DNA of 64,000 nt from Methylovulum miyakonense HT12. Lineage in GTDB: Bacteria > Pseudomonadota > Gammaproteobacteria > Methylococcales > Methylomonadaceae. A model generated the notes under the pieces. That model was not told the origin of the DNA. It did not search any database and saw nothing but the letters and a program-made list of their open reading frames with translations. The stretch's first letter is position 1. Each line of letters begins with the position of its first letter. Where the stretch lies: contig NZ_KB913025.1 in the NCBI RefSeq assembly GCF_000384075.1, positions 3,985,215 through 4,049,214 of the forward strand, read 5' to 3'. The position numbers were made by a program, and so were the translations under genes. Shown here in pieces: positions 16,443-25,681 of this stretch.

Positions 16443-19400
16443 TTAATCCTTACCCGAATCCACAGCGACTATCGAAGGCGCATTGTTGCTTTTAAACCTC
16501 CGTCCCAAACGGTCAAACGCCAGATAAATGACCGGCGTCGTGAACAATGTCAACAGCTGGCTGACCAGCAAACCGCCCACCATCGTGATACCCAAAGGAT
16601 GGCGCAATTCGGAACCGACACCGCTGCCCAGCATCAACGGCAAGGCGCTGAGCAAGGCCGCCATGGTCGTCATCATGATCGGCCTAAAACGCAGCAAACA
16701 GGCTTGGTAGATGGCTTCAAACGCGGGCTTGCCTTCTTTGCGCTCGGCTTCCAAGGCAAAATCTATCATCATGATGGCGTTTTTCTTGACGATGCCGATC
16801 AATAAAATGATGCCGATGATGCCGATGATGCCCAAATCATTGCCGGACAGCATTAAGGCCAGCAACGCGCCGACACCCGCCGACGGCAAGGTGGACAATA
16901 TCGTCACCGGATGGATATAGCTTTCGTACAACACGCCCAAGACGATGTACACCGTCACTATCGCCGCGACAATCAGCCACACGGTGTTGGATAAGGACGC
17001 ACTGAACGCCAAAGTCGCGCCTTGGAATTCGGTTTGTACGCTAATCGGCAGGTTGATGTCTTGTTTAGCTTTTGTGATCGCCTTAACCGCATCGCTGAGG
17101 AAGGCACCGGAAGCCAAGTTGAAGGAAATGGTGGCGGACGGGAATTGCGCCAGATGGTTGACAACCAAGGGCGCGAACCGCTCGGAAACCGTCGCCACCG
17201 CCGATAACGGCACTTGCGTGCCGCTGGCCGATTGCACCCTAAGCCCGCTGAGCGCGGCGACGCTATTGCGGAATTCCGGCTGCACTTCCAGCACGACGCG
17301 GTACTGGTTCGATTGCGTGAACAGCGTCGACACTTGGCGCTGGCCGAAAGCGTTGTACAGCGTATTGTCTATCGCGGCAATGGAAACGCCCAAGCGGCTG
17401 GCATTGCTGCGGTCCACCGCGACAAACACCTGCAAACCTTGGTCTTGCACATCGCTGGCGACCTCGGCAAACACCGGCGATGGCGCCAGTTGGTCAACCA
17501 GCAAGCCCGTCCAACGGTTGAGTTCCTGCTGGTCGACAGCTTGCACGGTAAATTGGTATTGGCTGCGGCTGATGCGGTTTTCTATGGTCAAATCCTGCAC
17601 GGGTTGCAGGTATAAATTGATGCCCTGCACTGGCGCGGCTTGGGCTTGCAGGCGTTGGATAACTTGGCTTGCAGTGTCGCGTTCGGCCAAAGGTTTCAGG
17701 TTAACCTGCAAACGTCCGGTGTTCAGGGTCGGGTTCGTGCCATCGACACCGATTAACGACGTGACGCTGGCGACCGCCGGATCCTGCAAAACCGCCTCAA
17801 TCACGGCTTGCTGCCGCTCCGCCATCGCACTGAAAGAAATGCTTTGCGGGGCTTCGGTGATGCCTTGGATAACGCCGGTGTCCTGGCTAGGGAAAAAACC
17901 TTTGGGGATGAAGATATACAGGATGACGGTCAACAGCAAAGTCGCGACGGCAACGATCAAGGTGATGGTCTGGTGCCGCAACACCACGCGCAACAAGCCG
18001 CCGTAACCCGCCGTCATGCCATCCAAAAAACGGCCGCTGGCGCTATAAAACCATCCCGCCTTTTTTTCATTAATAGGGCGCAGCATTTTCGCGCACATCA
18101 TCGGCGTCAGCGTCAGCGAAATCACTGCCGAAATCAGGATAGCGACCGCCAAGGTGACGGCGAACTCGCGGAACAAACGCCCGACCACATCGCCCATAAA
18201 CAACAACGGGATCAGCACCGCCACCAAGGAAAACGTCAGCGAGATGATGGTGAAGCCGATTTGCGCCGAACCTTTCAAGGCCGCCTGCAACGGCGTTTCG
18301 CCTTCTTCGAGGTAGCGGCTTATGTTTTCGATGACCACGATGGCGTCATCAACGACGAACCCGGCGGCAATGGTCAAGGCCATCAAGGTCAAATTGTTGA
18401 CGCTGAAACCCGCCAGATACATGAACGCAAACGTGCCGATCAACGACAGCGGCACGACCACGCTGGGGATGGCGGTCGCCGACAGGTTACGCAAAAACAG
18501 GAAAATCACCAGGATCACCAAGGCCAAGGCCAGCAGCAATTCGGTTTGCACATCCGCCACCGACGCGCGGATGGTCGTGGTGCGGTCGCTCATGACCGCG
18601 ACATCCAGGCCATTGGGGAGCGAATCTTGCAGTTGCGGCAACAAGTCCTTGATCCTATCGACCACTTCAATCACGTTGCTACCGGGCTGGCGGTGGATGT
18701 TAACGATCACCGCCGCCGTTTTGTTGGCCCAAGCCGCCAAGCGCACGTTTTCGGCATCGTCCTTAACCGTGGCGACATCCGACAACAACACGGGGCGGCC
18801 TTCGCGGTAAGCGATAACCAGAGCCTGGTAATCGGCGACCGATTTTAACTGGTCGTTGGCATCTATGGTCGCCGAGCGGGTCAGGCCATCAAACATGCCT
18901 TTGGGTTGGTTGACGTTGGCGGCAACGATGGCCTGCCGCAGGTTCTCAAGGCTCAAGCCATAAGACGACAAGGCCGCCGGATTGGCCTGGATACGCACCG
19001 CCGGACGCTGCCCGCCGCTGATGTTGACCAAACCGACGCCGGACAATTGCGAGAGTTTTTGCGCCAAACGGGTATCGACCAAATCTTCCACTTTAGTCAA
19101 GGGCAAGGTTTTGGAGCTGATGGCCAAGGTCATGATCGGCGCGTCGGCGGGGTTGACCTTGCTGTAAATCGGCGGCATCGGCAAATCATCGGGCAAAAAA
19201 TTCGACGCCTCGTTAATCGCCGCCTGCACTTGCTGCTCGGCGATGTCGATGTCCAGGTTCAAGGTGAATTGCAGCACGACCACCGACGCGCCGGACGAAC
19301 TGGTGGACGACATCTGCGTCAATCCCGGCAATTGCCCTAACTGGCGTTCCAGCGGCGCGGTGATCAGCGAGGACATCACGTCTTGGCTGGCGCCGGGATA

Positions 19401-19550
19401 CAGCGTGACGACTTGGATGGTGGGGTATTCGACTTGCGGCAGCGCGGAAATCGGCAGTTCACGGTACGCGAGGGTGCCGACCAGCAGCAAGGCCAGCATC
19501 AGCAAGGACGTGGCGACCGGGCGTAAGATGAACAGGCGGGAGGGGTTCAT
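16443..19550 (-). CDS. mdtB: RND efflux permease, MdtB-like
   Basis: A 1035-residue RND pump starting [20 protein letters not shown]. Helix 4 has [18 protein letters not shown] with the Asp pair, and helix 10 has [16 protein letters not shown] with the Lys. The N-terminal [26 protein letters not shown] and [17 protein letters not shown] segments are close to MdtB. It is followed by mdtC and preceded by the adaptor gene at a 124-bp gap holding a GTAGG palindrome. It would form the inner-membrane pump with MdtC. Its substrate is unknown. The ATG at 19550 has a GGAGGGG ribosome-binding site. Confidence 0.9.
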   Translation of the reverse strand: MNPSRLFILRPVATSLLMLALLLVGTLAYRELPISALPQVEYPTIQVVTLYPGASQDVMSSLITAPLERQLGQLPGLTQMSSTSSSGASVVVLQFTLNLDIDIAEQQVQAAINEASNFLPDDLPMPPIYSKVNPADAPIMTLAISSKTLPLTKVEDLVDTRLAQKLSQLSGVGLVNISGGQRPAVRIQANPAALSSYGLSLENLRQAIVAANVNQPKGMFDGLTRSATIDANDQLKSVADYQALVIAYREGRPVLLSDVATVKDDAENVRLAAWANKTAAVIVNIHRQPGSNVIEVVDRIKDLLPQLQDSLPNGLDVAVMSDRTTTIRASVADVQTELLLALALVILVIFLFLRNLSATAIPSVVVPLSLIGTFAFMYLAGFSVNNLTLMALTIAAGFVVDDAIVVIENISRYLEEGETPLQAALKGSAQIGFTIISLTFSLVAVLIPLLFMGDVVGRLFREFAVTLAVAILISAVISLTLTPMMCAKMLRPINEKKAGWFYSASGRFLDGMTAGYGGLLRVVLRHQTITLIVAVATLLLTVILYIFIPKGFFPSQDTGVIQGITEAPQSISFSAMAERQQAVIEAVLQDPAVASVTSLIGVDGTNPTLNTGRLQVNLKPLAERDTASQVIQRLQAQAAPVQGINLYLQPVQDLTIENRISRSQYQFTVQAVDQQELNRWTGLLVDQLAPSPVFAEVASDVQDQGLQVFVAVDRSNASRLGVSIAAIDNTLYNAFGQRQVSTLFTQSNQYRVVLEVQPEFRNSVAALSGLRVQSASGTQVPLSAVATVSERFAPLVVNHLAQFPSATISFNLASGAFLSDAVKAITKAKQDINLPISVQTEFQGATLAFSASLSNTVWLIVAAIVTVYIVLGVLYESYIHPVTILSTLPSAGVGALLALMLSGNDLGIIGIIGIILLIGIVKKNAIMMIDFALEAERKEGKPAFEAIYQACLLRFRPIMMTTMAALLSALPLMLGSGVGSELRHPLGITMVGGLLVSQLLTLFTTPVIYLAFDRLGRRFKSNNAPSIVAVDSGKD

Positions 19551-19575
19551 AATTTAACCGTCCCTGACAGCCTTT

Positions 19576-19651
19576 GTAGGTTGGGGTGACGCCAGGAACC
19601 CCAACGATGGCGGACATAAACGTTGGGGTTCGCACACTCACCCCAACCTAC
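19576..19651. repeat. Palindromic GTAGG repeat between mdtA and mdtB
   Basis: A 76-bp palindrome from GTAGGTTGGGGTGACGCC to CACTCACCCCAACCTAC. One arm recurs as the half-copy at 2585-2614. It takes up most of the 124-bp gap between the adaptor and MdtB genes. Confidence 0.75.
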
Positions 19652-19674
19652 GGACTTGACCAGCATCGAAAAAA

Positions 19675-20937
19675 TCACCGCGTATCCTTAGGCCTTTCCG
19701 GCTTGTTTTGCACTGGCGTCGCCGCTTCCGCATCGCGCCCTATCAGCTTGACCTTGGCATCCTCACGCAATTTATCAGCCCCCTCAACAACGACCCGTTC
19801 ATTAGCCTGCACACCTTCCAGTACGGCGACTTGGTCTTGATAAACCGCGCCCAGCCGCACATTACGCACACTGACCGTCTGATCGTCTTTGACCACATAG
19901 ACAAAGGTACCGGCATTGCCCGTCTGCACCGCCGCGCTTGGGATAATGACGGCGTCGTGCAAAGTGTCCACCTGCATTTTGATATTGACGAACTGGTTGG
20001 CGAACAAGGCGGTGTCATCGTTGGCGAATTGGCCTTTCAATTTCACCGTGCCCGTGTTCAAGTCAATTTGGTTGTCAACCGCCAGTAGCGTCCCTTGCGC
20101 GAGCTGGTTTTTACCGCTACGGTCGAATGCTTCAAGCGCCAAGGTTTTACCGGCATGCAATTGTTTCATCACCGCCGGGACTTGGTCTTCCGGCAAGGTA
20201 AACACCACCGCTATCGGTTGTGTCTGGGTAATCACGACGATACCGTTGGTGTCGGAGGCCTTGACGATATTGCCCTGGTCAACCATGCGAAGGCCTAAAC
20301 GCCCGCTAATCGGCGCGGTGATTTTGGCATAATCCAATTGCAGTTTGGCGTTGGCGACCAAAGCCTTATCGGTGGCGACGATACCTTGATATTGCTTGAC
20401 CATCGCCGCTTGGGTGGCGGCTTGTTGCGCGGCTATCGAATCTTGTTCCAGCAAGGTCTGGTAACGCTGAAAATCAAGCTCGGCATTTTTTAGCAACGCT
20501 TCATCGCGCATCAATTGGCCTTCGGCCTGCATGAGCTGGACTTGATACGGGCGCGGGTCAATTTCGGCGATCACTTCGCCTGCTTTTACCAGCCCGCCTT
20601 CTTTGAAACTGACTTTTACCAGCTCACCATCGACACGGGATTTTACGGTGACCGTCCGCAGGCCAGTGACCGTCCCCAAGCCGTTGAGGTAAACCGGCAA
20701 ATCACCTTGCACAGCCGCCTTGGCGATCACTGAGGTGATATTCCGGCTAGGCTTGCCGGCGTTTACCATGGGTGCTGGCGGCCCGGAATCCACAATGAAA
20801 GGCCTGGCGATCAAAAATGCCGCTCCGATGGCAAGGATCGCTAGCATCCAGATTAACCAATGCGAAGGTTTTTTGGGTTCCGTTTTTTCGGTACGCCCAA
20901 TACTATTTTCAGGCTTCATGACTAATTTTTCTGACAC
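19675..20937 (-). CDS. mdtA: RND efflux periplasmic adaptor, MdtA-like
   Basis: A membrane-fusion protein of about 420 residues linking the RND pump to the outer-membrane duct. It has an N-terminal membrane anchor (HWLIWMLAILAIGAAFLI, about residues 26-43), a lipoyl-like hairpin with VTVKSRVDGELVKVSFKEG, a helical hairpin, and the beta-barrel and membrane-proximal regions (APISGRLGLRMVDQGN). The start is uncertain: GTG 20937 (MSEKLV) or ATG 20919 (MKPENS), neither with a strong ribosome-binding site. It is the first gene of the mdtABC-outer-membrane-factor operon; no regulator gene is adjacent. Confidence 0.88.
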   Translation of the reverse strand: MSEKLVMKPENSIGRTEKTEPKKPSHWLIWMLAILAIGAAFLIARPFIVDSGPPAPMVNAGKPSRNITSVIAKAAVQGDLPVYLNGLGTVTGLRTVTVKSRVDGELVKVSFKEGGLVKAGEVIAEIDPRPYQVQLMQAEGQLMRDEALLKNAELDFQRYQTLLEQDSIAAQQAATQAAMVKQYQGIVATDKALVANAKLQLDYAKITAPISGRLGLRMVDQGNIVKASDTNGIVVITQTQPIAVVFTLPEDQVPAVMKQLHAGKTLALEAFDRSGKNQLAQGTLLAVDNQIDLNTGTVKLKGQFANDDTALFANQFVNIKMQVDTLHDAVIIPSAAVQTGNAGTFVYVVKDDQTVSVRNVRLGAVYQDQVAVLEGVQANERVVVEGADKLREDAKVKLIGRDAEAATPVQNKPERPKDTR

Positions 20938-21411
20938 GTTTTGTTTGATGTATTGAATTTAAAGGTATTTTACCCATTGTCCACTTTAGCCACTAAAGCC
21001 ACGAAAAAAAGCGGATAGGAAGTGATATTTACCGACACTCCAGCCACCATTAACCAGATGCCTCGGATGGCATGGCTAGCTTAACTTAGGAATGTGCAGG
21101 AAATATGTTTTCCTGATGAGTTGATGCCCGTTCCCAAGCCGGAGCTTCACTGCCATTAATTTAAGATTAGCATTTTAAAATCAATGTGTTGTGTTTAATA
21201 TTACAACAACTAAAAGTAGGATGGGCTGACGCTAGGAAGCCCATCATGGGGTTGCCTACTTTGATGGGCTTCCTAGCGTCAGTCCATCCTACATTGATAT
21301 TACATTGGGAAACACTTTAATTTATTGATTTTAATGTTTATTTGTTAACTTAATGGCAGTGAGGCCGGAGCTTGGGAACCAGCGCAAACGGTCACAATAA
21401 AAATTTCAGTC
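20938..21411. other. Gene-free region upstream of mdtA
   Basis: About 470 bp without a gene between mdtA and the PepSY gene, both on the minus strand. Its main content is the 251-bp palindromic element at 21130-21380 (described separately). The segment 20938-21129 is AT-rich next to mdtA and is where the mdt promoter should lie; I see no operator that I can name. Confidence 0.5.
21130..21380. mobile_element. Long palindromic element, MITE-like, GTAGG core (copy 2)
   Basis: The outer arms are GTTCCCAAGCCGGAGCTTCA (21130 onward) and, at 21360-21380, the reverse complement TGAGGCCGGAGCTTGGGAAC with small differences. Both arms continue inwards as imperfect complements (CTGCCATTAA, then AT-rich) to the GTAGG palindrome at 21216-21292, whose arms are nearly identical. 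The whole 251 bp is thus one nested palindrome without an ORF, as expected of a miniature inverted-repeat element or a REP-like unit. I could not confirm a target-site duplication. Confidence 0.6.
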
Positions 21412-23061
21412 TCACCCCTGCAAGCTATCGGTACCAAACTGAGGTTCTTCCAAGGTTTGCCCGACAGGGTATCTGCTTTTATGAGGCGCTTTTTTGCGGC
21501 TGGACGTGCTTTTAAACCCAAAAGTTTGTTTAAGCCGTCTCCAACCGATGATTAAGGAACTGACACTTAACACCAAACCAAACGACACCCATGCCAGCAT
21601 CCAAACATCCCAGAGCGGCCGGTACCTGAGCCAACCAAAATCCCAGTGGTGCAAAGCCGAATAAACCCAGCGCAACACCCGCGCGCTTCTGTCCACTTTG
21701 CTAAGCAATTTGCCGTCTTGCGGGTCGATATACAAACGTGTGCCTGCGTCATCGGCTAAGGTCACCAGCAGCACGGGCAAGGGCTTTTCCACCAAACTTT
21801 GGTCTTGTCTGGCATAGTAATAGCTGTCATAGCCATTTAAAAGCACTTGGCTTGCCACGGCAGATTTAGCGGCAATCCGGCCTACCGCCGCCAACAACGA
21901 CGGTCCGTCAAAACGCGCTTTACCACCCTCGACCGCTTGTGGCAGACGTTGCCCGTCACGCGTGTTGGCCAGCAACACGGCTTCATTTTCCAAGCGTTTC
22001 CAGCTGAGTTCGACGACATCCGCACCCTCAACGGCGGCCGCCAGTTCCAAGGGCAACACGGGCCGCCAATCGCGCATTGCAGACGGTAAACCGTCACCTA
22101 AGTAGCGGTTGATTTCTTGGCGGTTCGGATTGGTTTGCGAGAAGACTTTTCCGGGGTTGGTGTCCAAAAAACCACTCAACGCCCAGAACAGCATCATCGT
22201 CCCGCCCAGCAAGCCGCTCCAAAAATGCCATTTGAACCAAAATTCGCGGTAGGGCTGGGTACGGCCTTGCGAATAAGTCGGCCTGCCGCCAAAACCGGGA
22301 CGCCAGCGCAGCCAGCCAATAATCAGCCCGGTCAAAACCGCAACCGTTGCGGCCAAGCCTGAATACATTTGCACGTCCCCACGGGCTTTCCCCAAACCGA
22401 TGGCCTCCAAAGGCTTGAACAAATGCAGCCAATTGCCCGCCCAGTAAAAGGCGCGGCCTACCTGGGTGGAGGCGTGCAGGACTTCGCCGGTCTTAGACGA
22501 AATCAATAACTGCTGGCCATGACCACCTACGGCAACCTGATGGAAAGGCGCCAACGCGTCCTGGTTACGCAGCATAATGGTTTTGTCCAAGGTCGCCAGA
22601 TGCTTGGCCTGGGCTATGTCGCCGGAATCAAGCCCATACCAATGTTCGGCAATTTTTAAGGCCTGTCCGGCCGAGGTTTTATGAAGGGAGCCGTCAAGTG
22701 CGGACAGGGCCCAGCGTTGGCCTTTGCTGTCTTCCACCAGCCACAGCGGCTCATCCGCGCTACGGACTAAACGGGCGTCAGCAATGCTGGCGGCCACCTC
22801 ATCGCCTTTGGCCTCTTTTGGCTTGGTTTTGTCCAATGCCTTGCGTTGCCCGGCACTGCGCTCCCACGCTTCGCCCACACTCAACCAACCGACTTCGGGA
22901 GCCAAGGTCTCGGCATGGGCCAGTTGTTCGCTGCGCGTTTGCGTAATGGTCGGTGAATACATAATCACCAAACCGGAAAAAAACCACATCAACATAAAAG
23001 CCGCCAAGGCTATCCCGACCCAGCGGTGGATTTCATATAACAGACGGTTTAATCTTTTCAT
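21412..23061 (-). CDS. PepSY-domain membrane protein (PepSY_TM)
   Basis: A 549-residue membrane protein starting MKRLNRLLYEIHRWVGIALA, a typical PepSY-associated TM start with His in the first helix (EIHRWVG). Helices lie at about residues 15-35, 200-250 (YSGLAATVAVLTGLIIGWL), 265-285 (FKWHFWSGLLGGTMMLFWAL) and near the end (SALHHWDFGWLRY, then WVSFGLVLSVSSLIIGW). Periplasmic PepSY loops lie between. Such proteins are often near siderophore receptors and are thought to be reductases for ferric siderophores, possibly haem-bound through conserved His residues; this is not proven. It stands alone, 354 bp from the cytochrome c gene. Confidence 0.8.
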   Translation of the reverse strand: MKRLNRLLYEIHRWVGIALAAFMLMWFFSGLVIMYSPTITQTRSEQLAHAETLAPEVGWLSVGEAWERSAGQRKALDKTKPKEAKGDEVAASIADARLVRSADEPLWLVEDSKGQRWALSALDGSLHKTSAGQALKIAEHWYGLDSGDIAQAKHLATLDKTIMLRNQDALAPFHQVAVGGHGQQLLISSKTGEVLHASTQVGRAFYWAGNWLHLFKPLEAIGLGKARGDVQMYSGLAATVAVLTGLIIGWLRWRPGFGGRPTYSQGRTQPYREFWFKWHFWSGLLGGTMMLFWALSGFLDTNPGKVFSQTNPNRQEINRYLGDGLPSAMRDWRPVLPLELAAAVEGADVVELSWKRLENEAVLLANTRDGQRLPQAVEGGKARFDGPSLLAAVGRIAAKSAVASQVLLNGYDSYYYARQDQSLVEKPLPVLLVTLADDAGTRLYIDPQDGKLLSKVDRSARVLRWVYSALHHWDFGWLRYRPLWDVWMLAWVSFGLVLSVSSLIIGWRRLKQTFGFKSTSSRKKAPHKSRYPVGQTLEEPQFGTDSLQG

Positions 23062-23415
23062 TTTATGCCCTTCTTTATCAGAAATTTGCCTATAACACTC
23101 CTTCCCGGCGCAGGACTGCCGCCGTCCTTAACGTTTTAAAATACCCTAAGGCATTAAAAACATGACCGGACAGGCTACAAACCCGTTCCGGCTTTGGACT
23201 TGGGTACGTACCTTACCCAGAGTCCACGCCCTTTTCCCATATCTTCTCGGGCAGGACGGGGTTTGAAACCCCGTCCTTAACGTTTCAAAATACCTATAGG
23301 CACTGTAAACGTTACGGAACGGGTCGCTTAATGCGCCTACTGTTGGTACAAACCCGTTCCGGCTGTCGGATGGGTTCTACAAAAATTTAATGTTAAAAAA
23401 CTTTTACACACCTAC
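23062..23415. repeat. Repeat-rich gap (GACGGGGTTT family)
   Basis: This 354-bp gap contains the palindrome GGACGGGGTTTGAAACCCCG (plus TCC) at 23254-23276 and a second, decayed unit at about 23121-23210. Both are followed by TTAACGTTT and ATACC-like motifs, as is the copy near 16255-16294. AACGGGT and ACCCGTTCC arms also occur at 23307-23314 and 23352-23360. No ORF is supported. It separates the PepSY gene from the cytochrome c4-like gene. Confidence 0.65.
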
Positions 23416-24228
23416 TTACAACCCGGAAATGTAATTGGCCAACGCTTCAATTTCATCATCACTCAACAACTTTGCAGTCTTGTTCATCACCCCATCGGGG
23501 CCATTGGTGCGTTCACTCAATTTCCAACTGACCAGTTGCGCCCGCAGGTAATTTTTGTTTTGCCCGCCAATCACAGGATAAGCAACCTCCCCGGTACGGT
23601 TGCCTTTGCCTGTGTCGCCATGGCAACTGCTGCAAGGCGCAATCGCCCTACCCTTATCGCCCTCAAAAAATAATTTTGTGGCTATCGGGAAATCCCGCAT
23701 GGGCAGGCCTTGCATCGTTGGTTGGCTGGCGAAATAGGCGGCGATATCCGCGATATTGGCATCGGTCAAATCCTCCGCCATCACGGTCATCACTTCATGC
23801 TGCCGTGCGCCGGATTGGAAATCGCGTAATTGCTTGATGAGATAATTGGCGTATTGCCCTGCATGTTTAGGGATACGGTTATCGGTGCTATTGCCGTCTT
23901 CACCATGGCATTCTTGGCAGCGTTCTGATGCGGAAAGGGTTTTTCCTACCACCGGATCACCCTTGCCGATACGCTGGCCAATATCTTCCATCCCATCGGC
24001 AGCCGCCACCGTTTGGATGGGCACGGCCATGACCAACAGGCTAAAAAACAAGCGGCACCTACGCCGCCATGAAACATGGCAGCGCCGGAGCCGCAGTGTG
24101 AATGCAAATTGCCTGAACTTGCTTGATTGGCATTGGGCCTTTGCAGAACCCTGCGCGGCCAATTGGCTTCGACGTGGGCGGTTAATGTTTAACCGTAAGA
24201 TGCTGGACAACTTCAAGTGCCTTATCAA
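23416..24228 (-). CDS. Diheme cytochrome c4-like protein, start uncertain
   Basis: A periplasmic electron carrier with two c-type haem sites: CQECH at about residue 104 and CSSCH at about residue 199. Each is followed by a Met-containing segment (AEDLTDANIADIAAYF, then SDDEIEALANYISGL at the end), the two-domain pattern of cytochrome c4. A secretion signal (LFFSLLVMAVPIQTVAA) ends at about residue 76. The 70 residues before it are arginine-rich, overlap the peroxiredoxin gene by 47 bp and look non-coding. The true start is probably near 24043 (possibly a TTG in CRLFFSLLV), or there is a sequence error, since I see no good in-frame ATG. It probably carries electrons to a terminal oxidase or peroxidase. 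Confidence 0.8.
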   Translation of the reverse strand: MIRHLKLSSILRLNINRPRRSQLAAQGSAKAQCQSSKFRQFAFTLRLRRCHVSWRRRCRLFFSLLVMAVPIQTVAAADGMEDIGQRIGKGDPVVGKTLSASERCQECHGEDGNSTDNRIPKHAGQYANYLIKQLRDFQSGARQHEVMTVMAEDLTDANIADIAAYFASQPTMQGLPMRDFPIATKLFFEGDKGRAIAPCSSCHGDTGKGNRTGEVAYPVIGGQNKNYLRAQLVSWKLSERTNGPDGVMNKTAKLLSDDEIEALANYISGL

Positions 24229-24757
24229 CGTTTTCCTTGGCTTTTAGGCCACCGATACTGGCGGCGATTTTGCCGTCCGGGGTGACAATGAAGGTAGTGC
24301 GCTCGGCAAAGCCATGGGTGATGTCATTGCCACGGGTGTCTTTTTTTCCTGGCGCCGCTTCGCGTACATCCAATTCAAAGGACTTGCTGATTTTGCCGTC
24401 TTCATCCGAAGCCACCGGGAATTTACCGGCGCAAAATTCAGGGTCGGCCGAAAACTCGTTCAGCCTGGCGATATTGTCCAGGGACACACCGACAATGCCC
24501 GCGCCCGCAGCGGCAAACTTGTCGAAGTTCACGGCGAAGCTATGCGCCTGCAAATTGCAGCCTTTGGTGAAAGCGGAAGGGTAAAAATAAACCACCACCG
24601 GGCCTTTTTTCAAAGCCTCCTTGAGCGAATAGCTGGATGCCTTGCCCGCTTGCGAAGCTTGGGCGGTAAAATCGGGTGCGGTGTCGCCTTCTTTCAAAGC
24701 GGCATTGGCAGATAGCATTGCACTGCCCAATAGGCACGCCAGTAAAAATCGTTTCAT
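24182..24757 (-). CDS. Periplasmic peroxiredoxin (AhpC/TSA, Bcp-like)
   Basis: A 191-residue thiol peroxidase with a signal peptide (MKRFLLACLLGSAMLSANA). The mature fold begins LKEGDTAPDFTAQ, and the peroxidatic Cys67 is in FYPSAFTKGCNLQAHSF, the thioredoxin-fold Prx site. A second cysteine at 109 (DPEFCAGKFP) could be the resolving residue. The later SFELDVREAAPG and RTTFIVTPDGKIAA parts match the Bcp/PrxQ family. It would detoxify peroxides in the periplasm. It is 11 bp downstream of the CX3CH protein on the same strand, with a weak GGAAGC ribosome-binding site, and may be co-transcribed with that gene and the cytochrome. Confidence 0.88.
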   Translation of the reverse strand: MKRFLLACLLGSAMLSANAALKEGDTAPDFTAQASQAGKASSYSLKEALKKGPVVVYFYPSAFTKGCNLQAHSFAVNFDKFAAAGAGIVGVSLDNIARLNEFSADPEFCAGKFPVASDEDGKISKSFELDVREAAPGKKDTRGNDITHGFAERTTFIVTPDGKIAASIGGLKAKENVDKALEVVQHLTVKH

Positions 24758-24768
24758 GTGTGCTTCCT

Positions 24769-25155
24769 TTAAAGCGGTTTATAAGTGTCATGGCAAGCGG
24801 TGTCGCAAGCCTTGGAAATTTCTATGGCCTTGTTGGAGGCGGCTTCAAAATCGTTGGTTTCGACGAATTTGACTATTTCGGCGGCCATGTCCTCGTAGCG
24901 TTTGGCATCGGTCACGGCATCGGCGGCATCGCCCCGTTTCTCAAAGTAACCTTCGACCAATTTGAATGAGTTTTGCATCTCTTTGGCAAGCGCGATTGAG
25001 CCGTTGGCATCTTTGTTGGTGATGTTGTCCTGAAGATTATGGGCGTTGGTGTCTATTGTTTCCATCAACTCTTCAAAATCGAATTCCGCTTCAGCATAAG
25101 CCATACCAGCCACCAGCACGAGCAGTATCCCGAAGGGCTTAATCATTTTACGCAT
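24769..25155 (-). CDS. Small helical periplasmic protein with a CX3CH motif
   Basis: A 128-residue protein with a signal peptide (MRKMIKPFGILLVLVAGMAYA), followed by a helical, acidic mature part. The C-terminus reads KACDTACHDTYKPL. The codons TGC-GAC-ACC-GCT-TGC-CAT give Cys117-x-x-x-Cys121-His122, one residue longer between the cysteines than the CXXCH of normal c-type cytochromes. The helical pattern and a C-terminal site followed by D-x-Y-K resemble the cytochrome c' and c556 four-helix family. Whether haem is attached is open. It is the first gene before the peroxiredoxin and cytochrome c4 genes, suggesting a periplasmic redox role. Confidence 0.7.
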   Translation of the reverse strand: MRKMIKPFGILLVLVAGMAYAEAEFDFEELMETIDTNAHNLQDNITNKDANGSIALAKEMQNSFKLVEGYFEKRGDAADAVTDAKRYEDMAAEIVKFVETNDFEAASNKAIEISKACDTACHDTYKPL

Positions 25156-25335
25156 GTGTTGTATTCCTTAAAAAGACGGTTTCCAAGCCGCCAATAATGC
25201 TGTGCCCTACCAGTCCCCCAGATTGGGAGCCCTTGTTGGAAGGCCTCAGTTTCCGATTCTGTTACGCAGTAACTTAGTTACTATCCCGTTTGCCGCGTCG
25301 AGCACCGCAGTATTGGTCGGGACTAGCCCGAAGGG

Positions 25336-25497
25336 GTGCGGCATGGATGCCGCACGGAGGCAGATGGGCAGGAAGCCCATTCTGCCTCCCTCCGGCCAAT
25401 GCGAGGAGCGCAAGACATCAGCGGCAACCGGGCCGCCTTTTCTTTGGATACTTTCTTTTGGCGGCGCAAAAGAAAGTATCTCGCCTTCGGGTGCGAG
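25336..25497. repeat. Four consecutive hairpins
   Basis: 1) GTGCGGCATGGATGCCGCAC at 25336-25355 is a perfect palindrome with a 2-base loop. 2) GGAGGCAGATGGGC (25356-25369) pairs with GCCCATTCTGCCTCC (25375-25389), with one bulge. 3) ATACTTTCTTTTG (25448-25460), then GCGGCG, then CAAAAGAAAGTAT (25467-25479) is a perfect 13-bp stem. 4) CTCGC and GCGAG at 25480-25497 flank a TTCG-containing loop. It may be a terminator cluster, a REP-like unit or a structured RNA. Confidence 0.65.
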
Positions 25498-25598
25498 AAC
25501 CCGATTTAAAAAACATCGCGATAGCGACTCTACTTTATTTATTTTTAAGTCGCAGAAAATGTCTGAGTAACATCAGTCAATAACATGATGAAGGTGGA

Positions 25599-25681
25599 GA
25601 TAAAACCACAAAGGGCACGATCTTAAACAAGGAAAATAGGTAAGAAAAACCTGCCTAAATTTTGCCCTTCATGGTTTCATC
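25599..25681. repeat. Imperfect inverted repeat, ACCACAAAGGGCA family
   Basis: GATAAAACCACAAAGGGCA at 25599-25617 is an imperfect complement of TGCCCTTCATGGTTTCATC at 25663-25681, with a 45-bp AT-rich spacer. It lies just downstream of the DUF1501 gene stop (minus strand) and could form the 3' hairpin of that transcript. Confidence 0.45.

Noticed and set aside
16945-18006. Long open reading frame of 353 codons on the plus strand
   Set aside because: It is the antisense of mdtB, has low-complexity Thr/Ser composition and no known domain; the minus-strand gene accounts for the region.
17808-18848. Plus-strand reading frame of 346 codons rich in Arg/Gln/His
   Set aside because: Also an antisense shadow of mdtB; the amino-acid composition is what a complementary strand of RND codons gives.
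20919-20937. A LysR-type or two-component regulator start next to mdtA
   Set aside because: The upstream gap contains only repeats; no regulator gene is adjacent.
25202-25583. Overlapping plus-strand ORFs in two frames
   Set aside because: They run through four hairpins; apparent coding is a by-product of stop-poor palindromes.
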